From NCBI RefSeq assembly GCF_921293095.1, contig NC_060258.1, positions 4,154,001 to 4,218,000 on the forward strand: 64,000 nt of DNA. Reading direction: 5' to 3'. Shown in pieces: positions 1 through 12,062 of the stretch (positions are counted from its first letter, which is position 1; each line of letters starts with the position of its first letter). Under the pieces are notes generated by a model, which was not told the DNA's origin, made no database searches, and saw only the letters and a program-made list of their open reading frames with translations. Both the position numbers and the translations under genes were made by a program. This DNA comes from Ischnura elegans. Lineage: Eukaryota; Arthropoda; Insecta; Odonata; Coenagrionidae.

Positions 1-196
1 TGACATCTTGGTTTAAATAGTTATTCCAGTTTCACCAATCTGTATGTCTCCACACTCATGAGGCATGTGATAGTAGTCGCCAGAGGTCTTTAACCCTTAT
101 ATGCATTCGCTGCACCTTAGCAGTGCTCGTGGTTTTAAAATTGGTGTAAAAATTTTCCATTCCGATGGAAAGATGATGATGAAAGATTTAGATGTT
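1..196. other. unassigned sequence
   Basis: No gene is recognised. A TTAACCCTT string near position 91 resembles the outer end of the piggyBac-type repeats found elsewhere in the window, but no partner end is seen. Confidence 0.3.
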
Positions 197-1481
197 CAGA
201 GACTCTCGTTAATACGAACAACGTTATTACGAAGTACTCGTTTTTACAAAGAAAATCGTTGGCCTCAACGAAAAGGCCTATCCTAGCTATAGGAAAAGAA
301 ACTTTAGTACGAAATTTTCGTTTTTACGATATTACGAGCCTCAGTCCCGGTCCTGGCGGTTAAAAAATGAACTTTATTACGAAGTTCCACGCATAAGCTA
401 TAGCATTTAGATTGATATTCACTACGCTAAGTTTTAATAATCACGCCACGTTTAAGTTGTCCTCGTGTACTGTGATCGAGAGCGTCATTTATGGTATTTC
501 TTCAACATTCGCGCAACGTTTTACCATAAGCTTCATTCCTGGGGGATCATGGTGACAGACTCATTACAGCTCGTCAATTTGATGAACAGTTAGTTCTCTT
601 CCTACGCACATTCGATTTAAGAATTTTTAGGTGTGACAGCATTAAAAATTTCAAATTTGGAATTTGGCGCCTTTTGATTTGGCCGTTTTACGCCGTGCGG
701 CGTAGAGGAGATCGTACTCTGGGCATAATTTGAACAAAGTATCATTCATTCCGGTGTGAAGTTAGGAACTGACTAGCGTTTCGCCCGTTGTTCCTTGCCG
801 CGGAGAATGATTTTTTCGGCTCCGGCTGCGTTGCACGCCCATTTAGTTCACTTCGTCACAATGGTGAGTTAGCGCATGATTTTTGTGAAGTGTTGCATTG
901 TGCAGGATAACCGTACTCCTCAATGCCTTCCATACAGTACGACAGGTGACGGCACAATAGGAGGTGCGGATTACCCTTCGCCAGCACGGTTTGCAGCAAA
1001 TCGCTGTCCCCCAAACACACCTCACGTTGTCGCCTAGTCTTATAACGTTGTCAAATGCAAACAGAGCAGCGAAATAAGCCTGATCACGCTCGTCGTCCTT
1101 TTCGTCTCCTTTCTTCACGGAAGCCATAGGCGTTTCACTTACTCACCTGGCAACGCTGCCCCAACGTAGACTATTCTTCCAGTCATCAGACAACTCTCGG
1201 CGGCCGGACGGTGGGTTTATCAACTTGGGACCAAGGTCGTGGAACGCATCGAGTTCGTAAATGGTGCTTACTGTATTCGGGAGGATATCAACCCTCGATT
1301 ACGTCATGCCGCATGCCGAAACTGAAATGAATTTTTCTGTTTATATATATTTCCGCGTAATTCAATCGCATTTATCATCCACGGAGTTTTCGACGATTCC
1401 TGAAAGACTCGTTCATACGAACTTCGTTATTACGAATCTTCATATTTTCGGTCCCGTGACTTTGTAATAACGAGAGTACAG
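197..1481. mobile_element. TIR DNA transposon remnant with CTCTCGTTA-type ends
   Basis: The left end reads CAGAGACTCTCGTTAATACG. The right end, on the opposite strand, reads CTGTACTCTCGTTATTAC. Both ends carry further inward repeats of the type CGTTATTACGAA (around 222-236 and 1424-1436). CAG ends with such subterminal repeats suggest a Tc1/mariner or pogo-type element, but this is inference. A 94-codon minus-strand reading frame (1127-843) lies inside and matches no family I recognise. The element is just upstream of the first recognised exon of the plus-strand zinc-finger gene. Confidence 0.45.
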
Positions 1482-1645
1482 TTTTTACCATTATCAGTAG
1501 AAAATTTGTAAATAAACGCTAACTTTGAAAGAAATTAACTGAAAATGAAACACCATCTCTGCGGCACCGTAAATCCTGTGACGTAACTAAATTCGTAAAT
1601 CCATATGAGGGTTAAACTCTGCACTTAAGCTCCGTACATTTTCAG

Positions 1646-1798
1646 GATGCATGTGGATTGTCTCAATGTTTACAATTTTACGAAATGCATGACAATTTTC
1701 CAGAAATAGTGGAAAGAAATGAAAGAGCGAAAAGAGAATTGGTGTCAAGACCACCAGCATCTTTCGCCAACATTGAGAATGTTGAAACATCTAGGTTG
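1646..1798 (+). CDS. internal exon of C2H2 zinc-finger gene (possible ZAD half)
   Basis: The exon is preceded by acceptor TACATTTTCAG and followed by donor GTGAAG. It is open in phase 0 for 51 codons and joins in phase to the exon at 3075. The peptide contains Cys-x4-Cys followed by an F-Y...F pattern and a charged helix (ERNERAKREL). This is loosely like the second half of the insect ZAD domain, a dimerisation module common at the N-terminus of insect C2H2 proteins. The ZAD reading is tentative because the usual spacing is C-x2-C. Exons encoding the protein start are not identified. Confidence 0.45.
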
Positions 1799-1884
1799 GT
1801 GAAGCTGAAAGAACAAAATATACAACCCCTGGGTTGCCAGGCGACGATGTTTGCTTGCTGTTGCTGAGTCAGCAAGTGTATTAA

Positions 1885-2937
1885 CCCTTTCACTGCCATC
1901 GGGCCGATATATCTGCCCTCGCTGGTTGAGCGAAAAATGCCAGGGGCCAATTTATCGGCCCTAATGGGGAGCATGCACAATTTTTTTTAAGTACTAGAAT
2001 AAGAAGGCCTCTACCTCAAATGTACTTGCCGAAACTTTCGCCTATGAATAATGCTTCTCAGCTGAGTTATGAGTCTTTAAAAATTGATCTTCATCGGCTG
2101 CTTGAAAAAAAGACGTCATCGGAGCGTGACGTCACGGCACGGTATCCATTGATGACACACTGAGGAAGTGGATAGAAAATCGATCTACGAGGGCTCAAAT
2201 GCAAATTCGGCGAAAATAATTGCTGTTGTAAGGACAAAATGCAGAGTGAATATTTTGGGTTGCCTAGGCGTTGTTGAAATAAATAAAGGGGATTGTTTGG
2301 GGAGATTTGGAATGAGAAAAAAATTAGCCCCCATAAGGGAATTGAGCTAAAGTAAACTGATGTATTTTGGTTTCTTATATCCCTCTTGAGTCAATTTGTC
2401 TAATTTTAGGAATTACTACACAGCGCGACGAAGATTTTTACCTCGATATCTTGCATTCAAGGCTCTACCACTCTACTCTTTTAGCAAAGTGAATAGTGTA
2501 CCGTGTGACGACGTCAGGAGGCGTTTCAGGTCACGTGAATTCAAGCGATATTCGAGCATTTTAATTAGCAATTATTGACGTAAGCAGAGTACTAGGAGAG
2601 TTTTGGCTCATGTATTTGGACTCGTGAGAAAATTTTCCATTCAATGAAACTAACTAGCATGATGAACAAATTTCATGCATGTTCCCCATTATTTCACTTT
2701 TTTTCCTGATTGTGACCTTTTCAATGGCTGTAATTTATGTAAACCCCCATAATCTATCTTTGTTTATAAGAAGTAATTGTATCTTAAGAATTGGGAAAAA
2801 AATCTATATGCATTAAATAAAATTGAATAGCTGTAAATTTTTTAAAATCTGAAATGATGCTAATTTCAGAAAATAGCCTTGGCACTCTTTGTACATCCCA
2901 TTTGAAATTGGCTGGCAGTGAAAGGGTTCAGGTTGGT
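1885..2937. mobile_element. piggyBac-type non-autonomous element in intron
   Basis: The left end is TTAA followed by CCCTTTCACTGCCA. The right end is TGGCAGTGAAAGGG followed by TTCA, a one-base variant of TTAA. TTAA flanks and CCC...GGG ends are the signature of piggyBac-family elements. A palindrome-like block (GGGCCGATATATCTGCCC) follows the left end. No transposase is visible in about 1.05 kb, so it is a MITE-like derivative. A second member lies at 38940-39209. Confidence 0.65.
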
Positions 2938-3074
2938 CATTAGAATCTCAGGCATACACAGTTTTGACCAGCTTGAGTGGCCTCTGGAATAGGACATGGT
3001 TCTATTGTTATGGATTAGAGATGTCGTAATTATTATATGGCTTTTATTGAGTGAAATTCAACATTCCCTTTTAG

Positions 3075-3194
3075 TTTAATGAGAAAGAGGGGAATGAAGA
3101 GCTCCTCAATGAAGAGAATTATCATGCATTTAACTCACCGAAAGCAGTTGGCACCTCAAGTGATGCTGTGGACCCCCTGGAAGTTGATGACGAG
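3075..3194 (+). CDS. internal exon of C2H2 zinc-finger gene
   Basis: The acceptor is CCCTTTTAG and the donor is GAG|GTAAGT, a strong match to consensus. It is 120 nt (40 codons), open in phase 0, and encodes an acidic linker (EGNEELLNEENY, DPLEVDDE). It is phase-compatible with the exons before (1646-1798) and after (7503-7575). Acidic linkers between an N-terminal module and the finger array are usual in this family. Confidence 0.55.
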
Positions 3195-4135
3195 GTAAGT
3201 GCACTTTTACCATGTTAAGTTTTTCTGTCACAAAAATGCATTCCTCTCTGGAACTTTCCTGAAGTCATTCAGTAGAAGCACTCAATTTTTGTCTCACATG
3301 GTAATGTAAACTGTCCCTTTTGTTCATTACCTACATGTTTGAATTTTGCTCCTGAAAAAGCAGTGAAATCCATTTATTTGCCGATGATAATGTCATAAAT
3401 AAATCAAGCTAGTGTTTGCTCTGACTTTTAAATTCTGCGTTTGGATTTGAATAATGTTTATCTGAGGAGAAAAGAGTGGGGCATAGGAGTTAATCTGAGT
3501 AAATCCCACTTAACTCATGGGGCTTGGTCTGTGAAAACTTTGCATGGTTGGCACCTGAAGGAACATGCATCCTTTGCATTCACAGTACCAAGAGCTGACG
3601 AGGACCGATGTGAACGGCATATAGAGTTTTGAAGCAGTGGTCGCACTCGAGTGACCATTCAATCCCAAGGGAAAATGGCATAATTGTATCAATAACTTAC
3701 CTTCTCCTCCATTTTGCTGAAGCTTCGTTGGTGTGCAATATCACACTTATTGTTTCAAAATGATAATTTCATTCTTCTCTCAATACCTCCAGCTATTATT
3801 GGCCACACCAACATTGCTTACCATAACCTGGTGGTAGCATTAAAAAATACTGTTATTGATACAAAAATATTATTTCGGTAACCCGTGGACGAAGTCTTTG
3901 TGCAACTATACAAGCATCGGCAGTTAGCCTGGAAAAATCAGGATCCAATATCTACTTCGAGTTTTTATTTTCAACCATTTGTAAAAAGACTCACAACAAA
4001 GTAAAACAACAAACCCTTGACTACAAAAAAGTGTTTAGATACTTTTTCTGTCAATAAAAAACGGCGTTGTCCGCAAATATACAAAATTATACATTTCATA
4101 TAAATCTTAACAGTTATATGTATAGGTAACCAATC
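3195..4135 (+). other. intron sequence, no recognised element
   Basis: This is the first part of the intron between exons 3075-3194 and 7503-7575. Only short spurious reading frames are present. Confidence 0.4.
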
Positions 4136-6776
4136 GGGTAGTTTCCTTCATCATAGAAAATGAAAGGCATTGGTGCGATTCATTACCCACCATTAGTGAA
4201 AACATAATACACAAATTCTTTCGTTTTAGAAATACCAGTATGGCAATGGTCCATTTTAACCTGATTTGAAAAAGGCCGGATTGGAGCCCATGTGATGCCA
4301 CTCCAAGTGACATCATGGGGACCTAGTTTCTATATGAGTAGATAGGAGTTTTACATCGTCTGAGATAAGCAATGCATGCATGAGGCACAGAGCTCAGGAA
4401 AACATCTCATAATGATCACCTATTAAAATTGCCTAAGTTCGGAAAGTTTCCTTTGTTTGATAGGGGAATAACAATCCTTGTTTAAGCCAAGCGCTACCTG
4501 CTAGGAGGTACTCTGCTACCTGCTAGCAGTCTGCATCACAGTAGCTCACATATCATCGCCACAAGGTCACCTCACACGATGGCAGCGGGAACCAGAATGA
4601 AGTCACATGGGCTTTTCCCATCATTCATACTTAGCTGTCACATTTTCGTGCGCTTGAAAATTTTCACTTTATTTAATCGCGAAAAATAAATATTGTCATT
4701 TAAAAATCCAAAAGTGTTAAATGCATACTCCAGAGGTAATAATCTTTCGATTTAGGCAATAAAAAATTCAGTAAAACCTTTCTACATTGTAATGGAGGGG
4801 ACCAAAATTTGGGCAATTTGATATATGCAGGTTCATTATAGAGAGGTTTCAGTGGTAGGCAACATTTTTTCATATCCTTGGGAAATGAAAGGTGCTACAG
4901 TCTTTTAAGCCATTACATTAATATATTTAAACATGTATGCATGCATAGGTAAACATATATTTACAATTTAATGATTAAGCAAAGGTAAAAGTAACTTGTT
5001 CAAGAGGCCTTCTTTGAAAATAAAATAAGTTGTTGAGTTTGCTTAAAAAAATTTCAAACTGTTTCGAAATAATGTTTTTAATTCCGTGAGCACTTTTTAA
5101 TGTCATTTTCACTATAAATAAATCACTAGCTGTTTTCGTTGATGCCTTTTGACCTAAGAAATAATTCCCTGGTCTAAGGGTTGTAATTAACTAAGTGTTC
5201 GTAGGAAAGTGCATTAGTTTTATATTTCTAAACATAATTTCTTTATCCTCGTATGTCACTGCCTGAGTTATTTTTATTTGTGCAGCCTAGATATACAGTT
5301 TCTTCTGTTTTTCCTCGGTGGTTTAAAATAGATTTCAGGGTGAATGATGGCATTCCAAAGGTTACTGCTATGTCTTTCTTCTGCCTGCCCTCTTTGATGG
5401 CTAGGAAAATTGCTAATTATGTGGTAATGTCAAGCAGTCGCATTTTATTTCTCGAATCCATCATCAGCCTAAGATGAATTATGTAATTTTCATATGTTAT
5501 GGCAAATAATTGAAAATACTCCTTATAATATCTTTTAGAAAATTGATTTATCATTCTTATAACATGTGACTTGTTAAAGATTATAAAAAAATTAATAAAC
5601 ACGTGACTACTGCAAAAAATAGACAAGAAATTGAGCGTTATTTTCAAAATTTCATTGAATTCCCTCTCTCCAAAATACAATGCACGTAGCATTCCAAAGA
5701 AAAACTCACAGAAATGTTAGTTCTGCGTAAGGAAGTGATTTCTTTGTGAGAATGCTTGGCGAACTACTTCAGGATGTGGCGGCGACGGTAAAAAATTTCA
5801 TTGCCCTACTGATTATCAGCTAATTAGCTGTCTCCTTCACCTAACGTTGTCACCCATGAATTGATGTTCATTCAGTATTGCTGGAACCAATTCCGATACC
5901 CGGACTCCTGATGGAAGAGTCAGATTTTGCGGCATAAATACGCAAGTAAGACATATGACTGTTGTTAAGTGCAATAAATTGTAAACTACCATCGTTCATG
6001 AAAGCTTCGAAAAAATTACCTAGGCGGTAGTTAGAAAGTGCTACACTGGGAAATATGGGAATAAAATAACTGCAAAACTATTTGATTTATTTCAAGTCAC
6101 GGTGAATTCATGAAATATTTTCATTTTAGAAGCGGAAGTAGCAATGCGGTCGAGTAATTCACTCTCCATGGACGGGAGTGAAGACAGTTCAAATATTTCC
6201 TCCAGCAAGTGATTCAGGGTGCGCTGGTGGCCTCTTTTATTAACTGAACATAGTATGTAGGCACTTGCAAGAAAATAAAGCCATAAGTAAAAGAAAGCAA
6301 GTGCTATTGCGCGATTTTGTCCATGATTCGAGAGAAAACAATGTGTTCCGTCTTCATTTACTGTCACTTAATTTGATTACGATAGCTGGATGCCTTTTTC
6401 TTATTTACTGCCAGGTATGCTCTCATATGGAACAAAATTGCCCTAACTAATGGTTAATGTAATTATTTAAGGTGTATAAAAAAAATAAGCCTGAAAAATT
6501 AATTGCTGAAAATGTCATTCCATTTACATAATCGCGGCTGCATTAATGGTCTCAAGTTGTCTCGGTACGATTTGCGGAGGTAGTTAGGCGGTCTTGGGGG
6601 TGTCTCGTTGGTATGATATATGGACGTTTTATGAGATAAAGAAGTTCACTATATAGAGGTTTGCCTATAAATTTACATGTAAATCTGATGGGAGCAGAGG
6701 GTTGGTACGAAGTATGGAGGTTTACGATGTAAAGAGGTTCACTACATTGAGGTTTTACTGTAATAGGAAACCACCC
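4136..6776 (+). mobile_element. GGGTAGTTTCC MITE copy A, split by a pogo/Tigger-like insertion
   Basis: The MITE starts with GGGTAGTTTCC at 4136 and ends with GGAAACCACCC at 6776. The two parts, 4136-4768 and 6761-6776, flank a 2-kb insertion (4769-6760). Internal landmarks shared with the other copies are TTACCCACCATTA, a TGA-C-TCA-like block, the TAGGAGTTTTACATCGTCTG block and the CTTTCGATTTAGGCAATAAA tail. The element is non-coding. Confidence 0.7.
4769..6760 (-). mobile_element. pogo/Tigger-like DNA transposon, degraded
   Basis: The ends are CAGTAAAACCT and, inverted, AGGTTTTACTG, with subterminal repeats such as GAGGTTCACTACATTG. It sits in MITE copy A at a TA-rich site. On the minus strand, around 5440-5255, a degraded helix-turn-helix reads IKEGRQKKDIAVTFGMPSF, a good match to the CENP-B/Tigger N-terminal psq-type DNA-binding motif. 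The frame is broken by a stop just upstream. No DDE domain was recognised in the rest, so this copy cannot encode an active transposase. Confidence 0.6.
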
Positions 6777-7502
6777 TATTCCTGTTTAGGTGATGGTGTA
6801 GGCCTAAGGTGTTACTGACCATGGTTAGGACCGCAGTTGGGTGAACAATTAAGTGAATGATTTTCTTAAATAAATATGGAATCTCCTAGTTGTATAATGG
6901 ACCAAAACAGAAGAATTGTCGTTTCGTTTACACAGATATTTACTTTACAAAAGGATTGCCATGTACCAAAATATAGCCTTTATTCTTTGCAGCACAGGAA
7001 TTATTACTGTTGAATAAAAACTTTTGGGCTATGTCACCGCATCAATTACAGGGATGGCCCAACATAACCGACCGATTCTGGTCGCTTTCTCAATGGAGTC
7101 TGATGTGTACCCACAGAAGTAATGAAGAATCAGGAATTATAACCTTTGTAGGGTTGGTAATGTTATTAATGTATATCGCTTCCATGGACAGTGGCTTGTT
7201 TTCCATTGGGTAATGGAATTACTATCTGCTATAAAAGTAGCTCTACATTCGGTATGAATCATGAGAAAATGAAGTCAACTATAAAAATTGTATAAATGAT
7301 TACAGGAATGGCACAGTATTTAAGGCACTGTTATTCAATTTAGAATGAACATTATTCAAAGACTGTCTCATTGTTCAAAGAAATTACAAAGTGTTCATTG
7401 CTGTATATGTGTGGATGATAGTTCTATATTGTAAAAGAATGGTGTAATAAAAGAATATTGATTCTTATGTTCATTGATTAATGTGTTGATTCCTACTTTC
7501 AG
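6777..7502 (+). other. intron sequence, no recognised element
   Basis: This is the rest of the intron before exon 7503-7575. It ends in acceptor CTACTTTCAG and contains nothing else I can name. Confidence 0.4.
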
Positions 7503-7575
7503 CATATGTTTACAGAGGACGAAAAAGTGATTGTTAATTCTGAAATGACCAATGACTCTATGACTGAGGCTGTAG
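7503..7575 (+). CDS. internal exon of C2H2 zinc-finger gene
   Basis: The acceptor is CTACTTTCAG and the donor is GTAG|GTGAGT. It has 24 codons plus one base, open from phase 0 to phase 1, and encodes an acidic/polar linker (HMFTEDEKVIVNSEMTND). The single left-over base completes a Gly codon with the first two bases of the exon at 8752. Confidence 0.5.
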
Positions 7576-8751
7576 GTGAGTAAACTCTAGGTCTTGCAAA
7601 TATATGTGCGTGGAGAGGGTGTTGTAACTTTTTTGAAGCATGAAGACCCTAAGTTAGTCATCCATGTGTAACTTTTGTTTTATTTAGTTTACATGTCACT
7701 TAAATATGAGAGAATGTTTATCGTTACATTTGTGTGGTCTGGATTTCTAATAATATGAAATGTAATGTATTATATTTGTAAATGTAATGTATTTAATGTA
7801 ATGAATTATCACAATTTCCTTTAACATTTATGTACAGTAGAAGTCCTTTTAATGTAAAATATTTTATTCTGCTGAAGTCTATCGATATTTAACTTGTGCG
7901 ACCATTGGCTAGTAAAATTTCATATTTTAGTGACATATTGCATTTATGGCAGTGAAAGATTCGTATGAGATCTGCACTCTAGTCCAGTCAATGAGCTTCA
8001 ACAAATGAGTTCTTTATGACTGGTGTTATAGACAAAAATTTCTAATTATTAATGATCCATTACGAGTGCTTAGCATGATAAACCAGTGCCCGTACAAATA
8101 AGGGTGTTATTTGCATAAAAACATGTGGGTGGAATTCAGTGAAATGACTGAATGAAATTGTTTCCGACTTCTTTTGGCAGAAATGCGATACATCCATGTT
8201 GAAATACATAACACCGGTAGTACTTTCCACCCATTTATGCACTACTCCACCGCCTACTTTTTGCCTAGTTTTGACACTCAAATGTCATTCTGAATTCTTT
8301 CTGGCCTGTGTCTATGGAAGGAAAACGTTTTCTGTGCTATGGGTAGCATGATAATATTTGAAACCTCTTCGCATGGAGTTCTTTTTTTTGGGGTTGAGTT
8401 ACCCTGGTATCCTTTTCCTTGTTATTTGGGACCCAGCCGGTCCCTTACTCCAACCACTGGAGTGGACCGTAGAACCCTTTCTTAGCACGAATCCACATCC
8501 AACTCATTGCATTGCTAGTGCATTTTTTTTACAAAATATTGCAATTGATTTTCAAAAATTTATTCTTCCAAAAGAAATACTAACATTATATAGGAATTTT
8601 TTAAGTTAAAATGGATGTCTAGCATTAATTACAGCCAAATTAGTGAACACAAGGCACTGAGAGTGTAAGTCCCGAAGTGGTATTAGCATGTTGAATTTAT
8701 AAAATTAGCTTGAAGTTTGTAATGCACAGTCTTATTCAATTATTTTTGTAG
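7576..8751 (+). other. intron, no recognised element
   Basis: AT-rich intron between two phase-compatible exons. No repeat ends or coding remnants were recognised. Confidence 0.4.
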
Positions 8752-8814
8752 GCATGAAAACTGCTTGGTTAGATGTAACAGTGAATCATGTCAGAAAATA
8801 CTTTGTAACAGAAA
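8752..8814 (+). CDS. internal exon of C2H2 zinc-finger gene
   Basis: The acceptor is TATTTTTGTAG and the donor is GAAA|GTAAGT. It is 63 nt, entered and left in phase 1, and encodes MKTAWLDVTVNHVRKYFVTE. It joins in frame to the last exon at 10073. It is short, so it depends on the splice signals and on the phase agreement of both neighbours. Confidence 0.5.
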
Positions 8815-10072
8815 GTAAGTAGATATATTACGGATTTCAGAAATAAATACCAGAAGACAAATCAATACTGCTAAGTTGCAGCACAACTCAATTTTAATAA
8901 CTTGTGTGTTACAGTTTGCTGCTATTGATTAAAAAAATGATAATCCCTAATATTTCAATATACTTATGTGGATCTCATCAGGAGGTTGATCAGGAAATGA
9001 TTTAGATGGATATCATATTTAACCTGTAAAAATGTAATTGCTCCCTTTATGACTTTTTAACTGTTATCCTTAAGCGGACAAAAGGGGGAAATTATTTAAT
9101 TTTTAAGAAATTTTATTTTTTTAATCAAATTTACCTCTGATTGTTAACAACGCTTGATTCATGGTTGATGCTTCCTTTTTGACAAAAAAGTGGTGTGAAT
9201 TTTTAAATAGAAATGCATGAACTGTGGCCTCTTCCATGGCACACGTGATTTCCATTGCTAAGTACTTTATGAAAAATGTTTACTTATTGGTGTGAAAAGT
9301 AATATGTAGCTGCTAAAAGTAAACTCATATTTAAAATCTGGAGCAATTTAACATTAAAGGAATTATATTCCTAAAATATTTTGATAATTGTTGTTCTCTC
9401 ACGTAGAAGGATTAGGACAGCATTATTTTCTCCTCAAGTATTCTCAAAAGAAAAATCTATGCCATTTTAAATATTAACTTAAGGAACATTACGATGTGTA
9501 TAATCCATAACCACTGAACACATGTTTTTGTCTTTTAAATGGATATTTTTTAAAAGGGCATGATTTAATTTTTCTTCAGCAATTTCAAGCTTGATATGAG
9601 ATAATTCTTGATGCCTGACTTCTCTTTTTGGACAAAATTGTAGTTTATTGAAATTACCAAAAAAGACTGACTTCTGATCTACTTGCAAAGGAATGAAAGG
9701 AAAACATTATTCTCTCCTTAAGTATTCCTAAATGAAAAATTATTTTTCATTTAAAATATCAGCTTCAACAACATTACTATTTACATAATACAAAATTACT
9801 GAGCACACATTTGTCTTTTGAATGAACAAATTTTTATAGGGGATGATTTAATTTTTCATCAACAATTTCAATATAGTGATTATTATGGATGCCTGCCTTC
9901 CCTTTTCAGACATAATTGAACCAATATTGAAATTGCCAAAAGAGAATGATACCTTATTTGTGTTTAGCAACCAGCGAAAATATTAATTAAAGGGAATAGG
10001 TTTCAATCTATCAAATGGTTTTTAAAAATTAGATCTTTGAGTCCTAGATTGTAATATGATTTTCTTTTCTAG
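8815..10072 (+). other. last intron, with a tandem duplication
   Basis: This intron ends in a long pyrimidine-rich acceptor (TTTTCTTTTCTAG). It contains the 284-bp tandem duplication listed separately at 9410-9965. The remaining sequence is AT-rich and unassigned. Confidence 0.45.
9410..9965. repeat. tandem duplication, period about 284 bp
   Basis: The blocks beginning AGGACAGCATTATT (9414) and AGGAAAACATTATT (9698) align through shared landmarks: TTTAATTTTTC, CAATTTCAA, GATGCCTG and GAAATT-CC-AAA. The copies have diverged by many substitutions, so the duplication is old. Confidence 0.6.
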
Positions 10073-11868
10073 GGCTGTCAACTCCTGACCAAGTGCTGGT
10101 AGAAACAACACCAACTTCACACCTGCTGGCAGAAAGAAATGTATGGATTGACCTTAACGATGATTGTATTGGTTCATCAGCCTCAGTGACACACATTCAA
10201 TCCAAGACTGTGGCATCCCCATGTGGGGATGGAACGAATGTGATGGATAAAGATTTGAAAGAAGACATTGCTCATCATGCTGACAAGGTACTGCCTAACT
10301 CAATTCCTGATGATGGACACAGTTATATGAAACACATTCCAGCATCTAGAAACAGTGGAAATGGAGCCACAATGACTGTTGTTGGGGATAGAAGGGATGC
10401 ACCAAATATCACAGGTAGCCTTAGGTTGATCAGAGTCGGTGAAAACAGAAGAAGTGGCATTGAGGCAGAAATGGAAAACAAGAAAGAGATGAGTTATTGC
10501 TTCATCAAAAATCCTAGAAATGGTAAAAATTCAAACGAAAAGTTATATTATTGCTCCCACTGCAGATATGGGTTCAACACCAATGACGATCTGATCAAAC
10601 ACATGGGAATTCATTCTGGTACCAGCAATTTGGATCCTAATGATGAATCATCCATGGGAAAAGATGAGTCTTTCACAGTCCCCGCATCAAGAGAAGAAAG
10701 TAATGATTCTCGTGAGTCGTCCACCTCTGAGACATCGACGGGATTGAAAAGGAAAAGACGAGGGGCGATGCAAAAAGTAAATGCGCCCGTGTTAGAAATC
10801 TGTGGTGGAATTGGAGAGAGGAAAACTGCGGAACGAGTGGGAAGTTCTGATGGGGATGGGAAACCATACACGCAGAATATGTCCTCAGAGTCCACCACCC
10901 CTTGTGCGAGAATCCTCCAAAATCACGCGGTAGGAGGCGCAAAAGGAGGGCCTTTCAATTGCAGCGTCTGCAACAAGTCGTTCCCGCTGAGGAGCGGTCT
11001 TAGCAATCACATGCGTTCGCACAAAGAAAGAAAACGTTATCCGTGTACGATCTGCAGCAAGTCTTTCGCTTCGAAGTCTCGCATAACTAAACACTTGCGC
11101 ACACATACGGATGAGAAGCCTTTTTCGTGTAGTGATTGCATGAAGTCTTTCTCTTTTAAAGGCAACCTCATGAGGCATTTGCGCACCCACACAGGGGAGA
11201 AGCCTTTTTCTTGCAATTATTGCGCAAAGACTTTCACTGGAAAGTACAATCTCATTAAACACTCGCTTGTTCACACAGGCAAGAGACCGTTTACATGCGA
11301 GATTTGCAGCGAGTCTTTTGCCTCGAAGTCTAACATTACTCAACAGATGCGCAGGCACACGGCAGAGAAGCCTTTTTCATGTAGTGATTGCATGAAGTCT
11401 TTCTCTCTTAAATGCAACCTCAAGATGCATTTGCGCACCCACACGGGGGAGAAGCCCTTTTCGTGCAATTATTGCGCGAAGGCTTTCGCTAGTAAGGCGA
11501 AACTCATCCAACACTCGCGTGTACACTCAGGAGAGAAGCCTTTTTCTTGCAATTATTGTGCAAAGGCTTTCAGTAGAAAGGAGAATCTCATCCCACACTT
11601 GCGTGCACACACAGGGGAGAAGCCCTTTTCGTGCAATTATTGCTCAAAGGCTTACAATAGAAAAAAGAACCTCGTCCAACACATGCATACCCACACAGGG
11701 GAGAAGCCTTTTTCGTGCAATTATTGCGCAAAGACTTTCATTAGAAAGGACACACTCGTTGAACACTCGCGTGTACACACAGGAGAGAAGCCTTTTTCTT
11801 GCAATTATTGTGCAAAGACTTTCCCCAGAAAGGACAAACTCATCCAACACATGCATACGCACACATGA
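10073..11868 (+). CDS. multi-C2H2 zinc-finger protein, last exon
   Basis: This exon opens after acceptor TTTTCTTTTCTAG and runs to a TGA at 11866-11868. From 10093 it gives about 591 residues; the upstream exons add about 143 more. An acidic/polar linker is followed by one isolated finger (YYCSHC...H, near residue 153 counted from 10093). A basic stretch (GLKRKRRG) comes next, then eleven tandem fingers with TGEKPF linkers (about residue 289 to the end). Sequence-specific DNA binding and nuclear location are expected for the family; no target can be read. Fingers 3-5 and 6-8 are a duplicated three-finger unit (11041-11292 and 11293-11544). In the finger at about 11290-11355 the first zinc-binding His is replaced by Gln. 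The array ends abruptly at HTHT, and fossil fingers continue beyond the stop. It is paralogous to the minus-strand gene at 34307-35895. Confidence 0.85.
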
Positions 11869-12062
11869 TAGAAATCTTTTTCATGTTATCACTAAATCTT
11901 TAATTAGGAAAGAAAGTCTCATCGAGTACTTGCATGCACACACACAGACAAAAGACCGTTTACATGCAATATTTGCAGTAAGTCTTTCACTTCGAGTTCT
12001 TCTCTCACCAATCACATGCAAAAACACTCAGGAGAGAAACCTTTTTGTAGAGATGTGCGAAC
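11869..12062 (+). pseudogene. two decayed C2H2 fingers downstream of the stop
   Basis: Directly after the TGA the linker homology continues, with GGGGAG of the normal linker replaced by TGATAG. In a shifted frame [17 protein letters not shown] is readable. Back in the original frame [17 protein letters not shown] and a following HSGEKPF linker are readable. This was once part of the finger array and is now 3' UTR or untranscribed sequence. Confidence 0.75.

Noticed and set aside
843..1127. 94-codon minus-strand frame starting MASVKKGDEKDD
   Set aside because: Reasonable start context but no recognisable domain, and it lies inside a TIR element; not strong enough to call a gene.
10611..11358. 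Minus-strand frames opposite the zinc-finger exon
   Set aside because: Shadow frames created by the repetitive finger codons.
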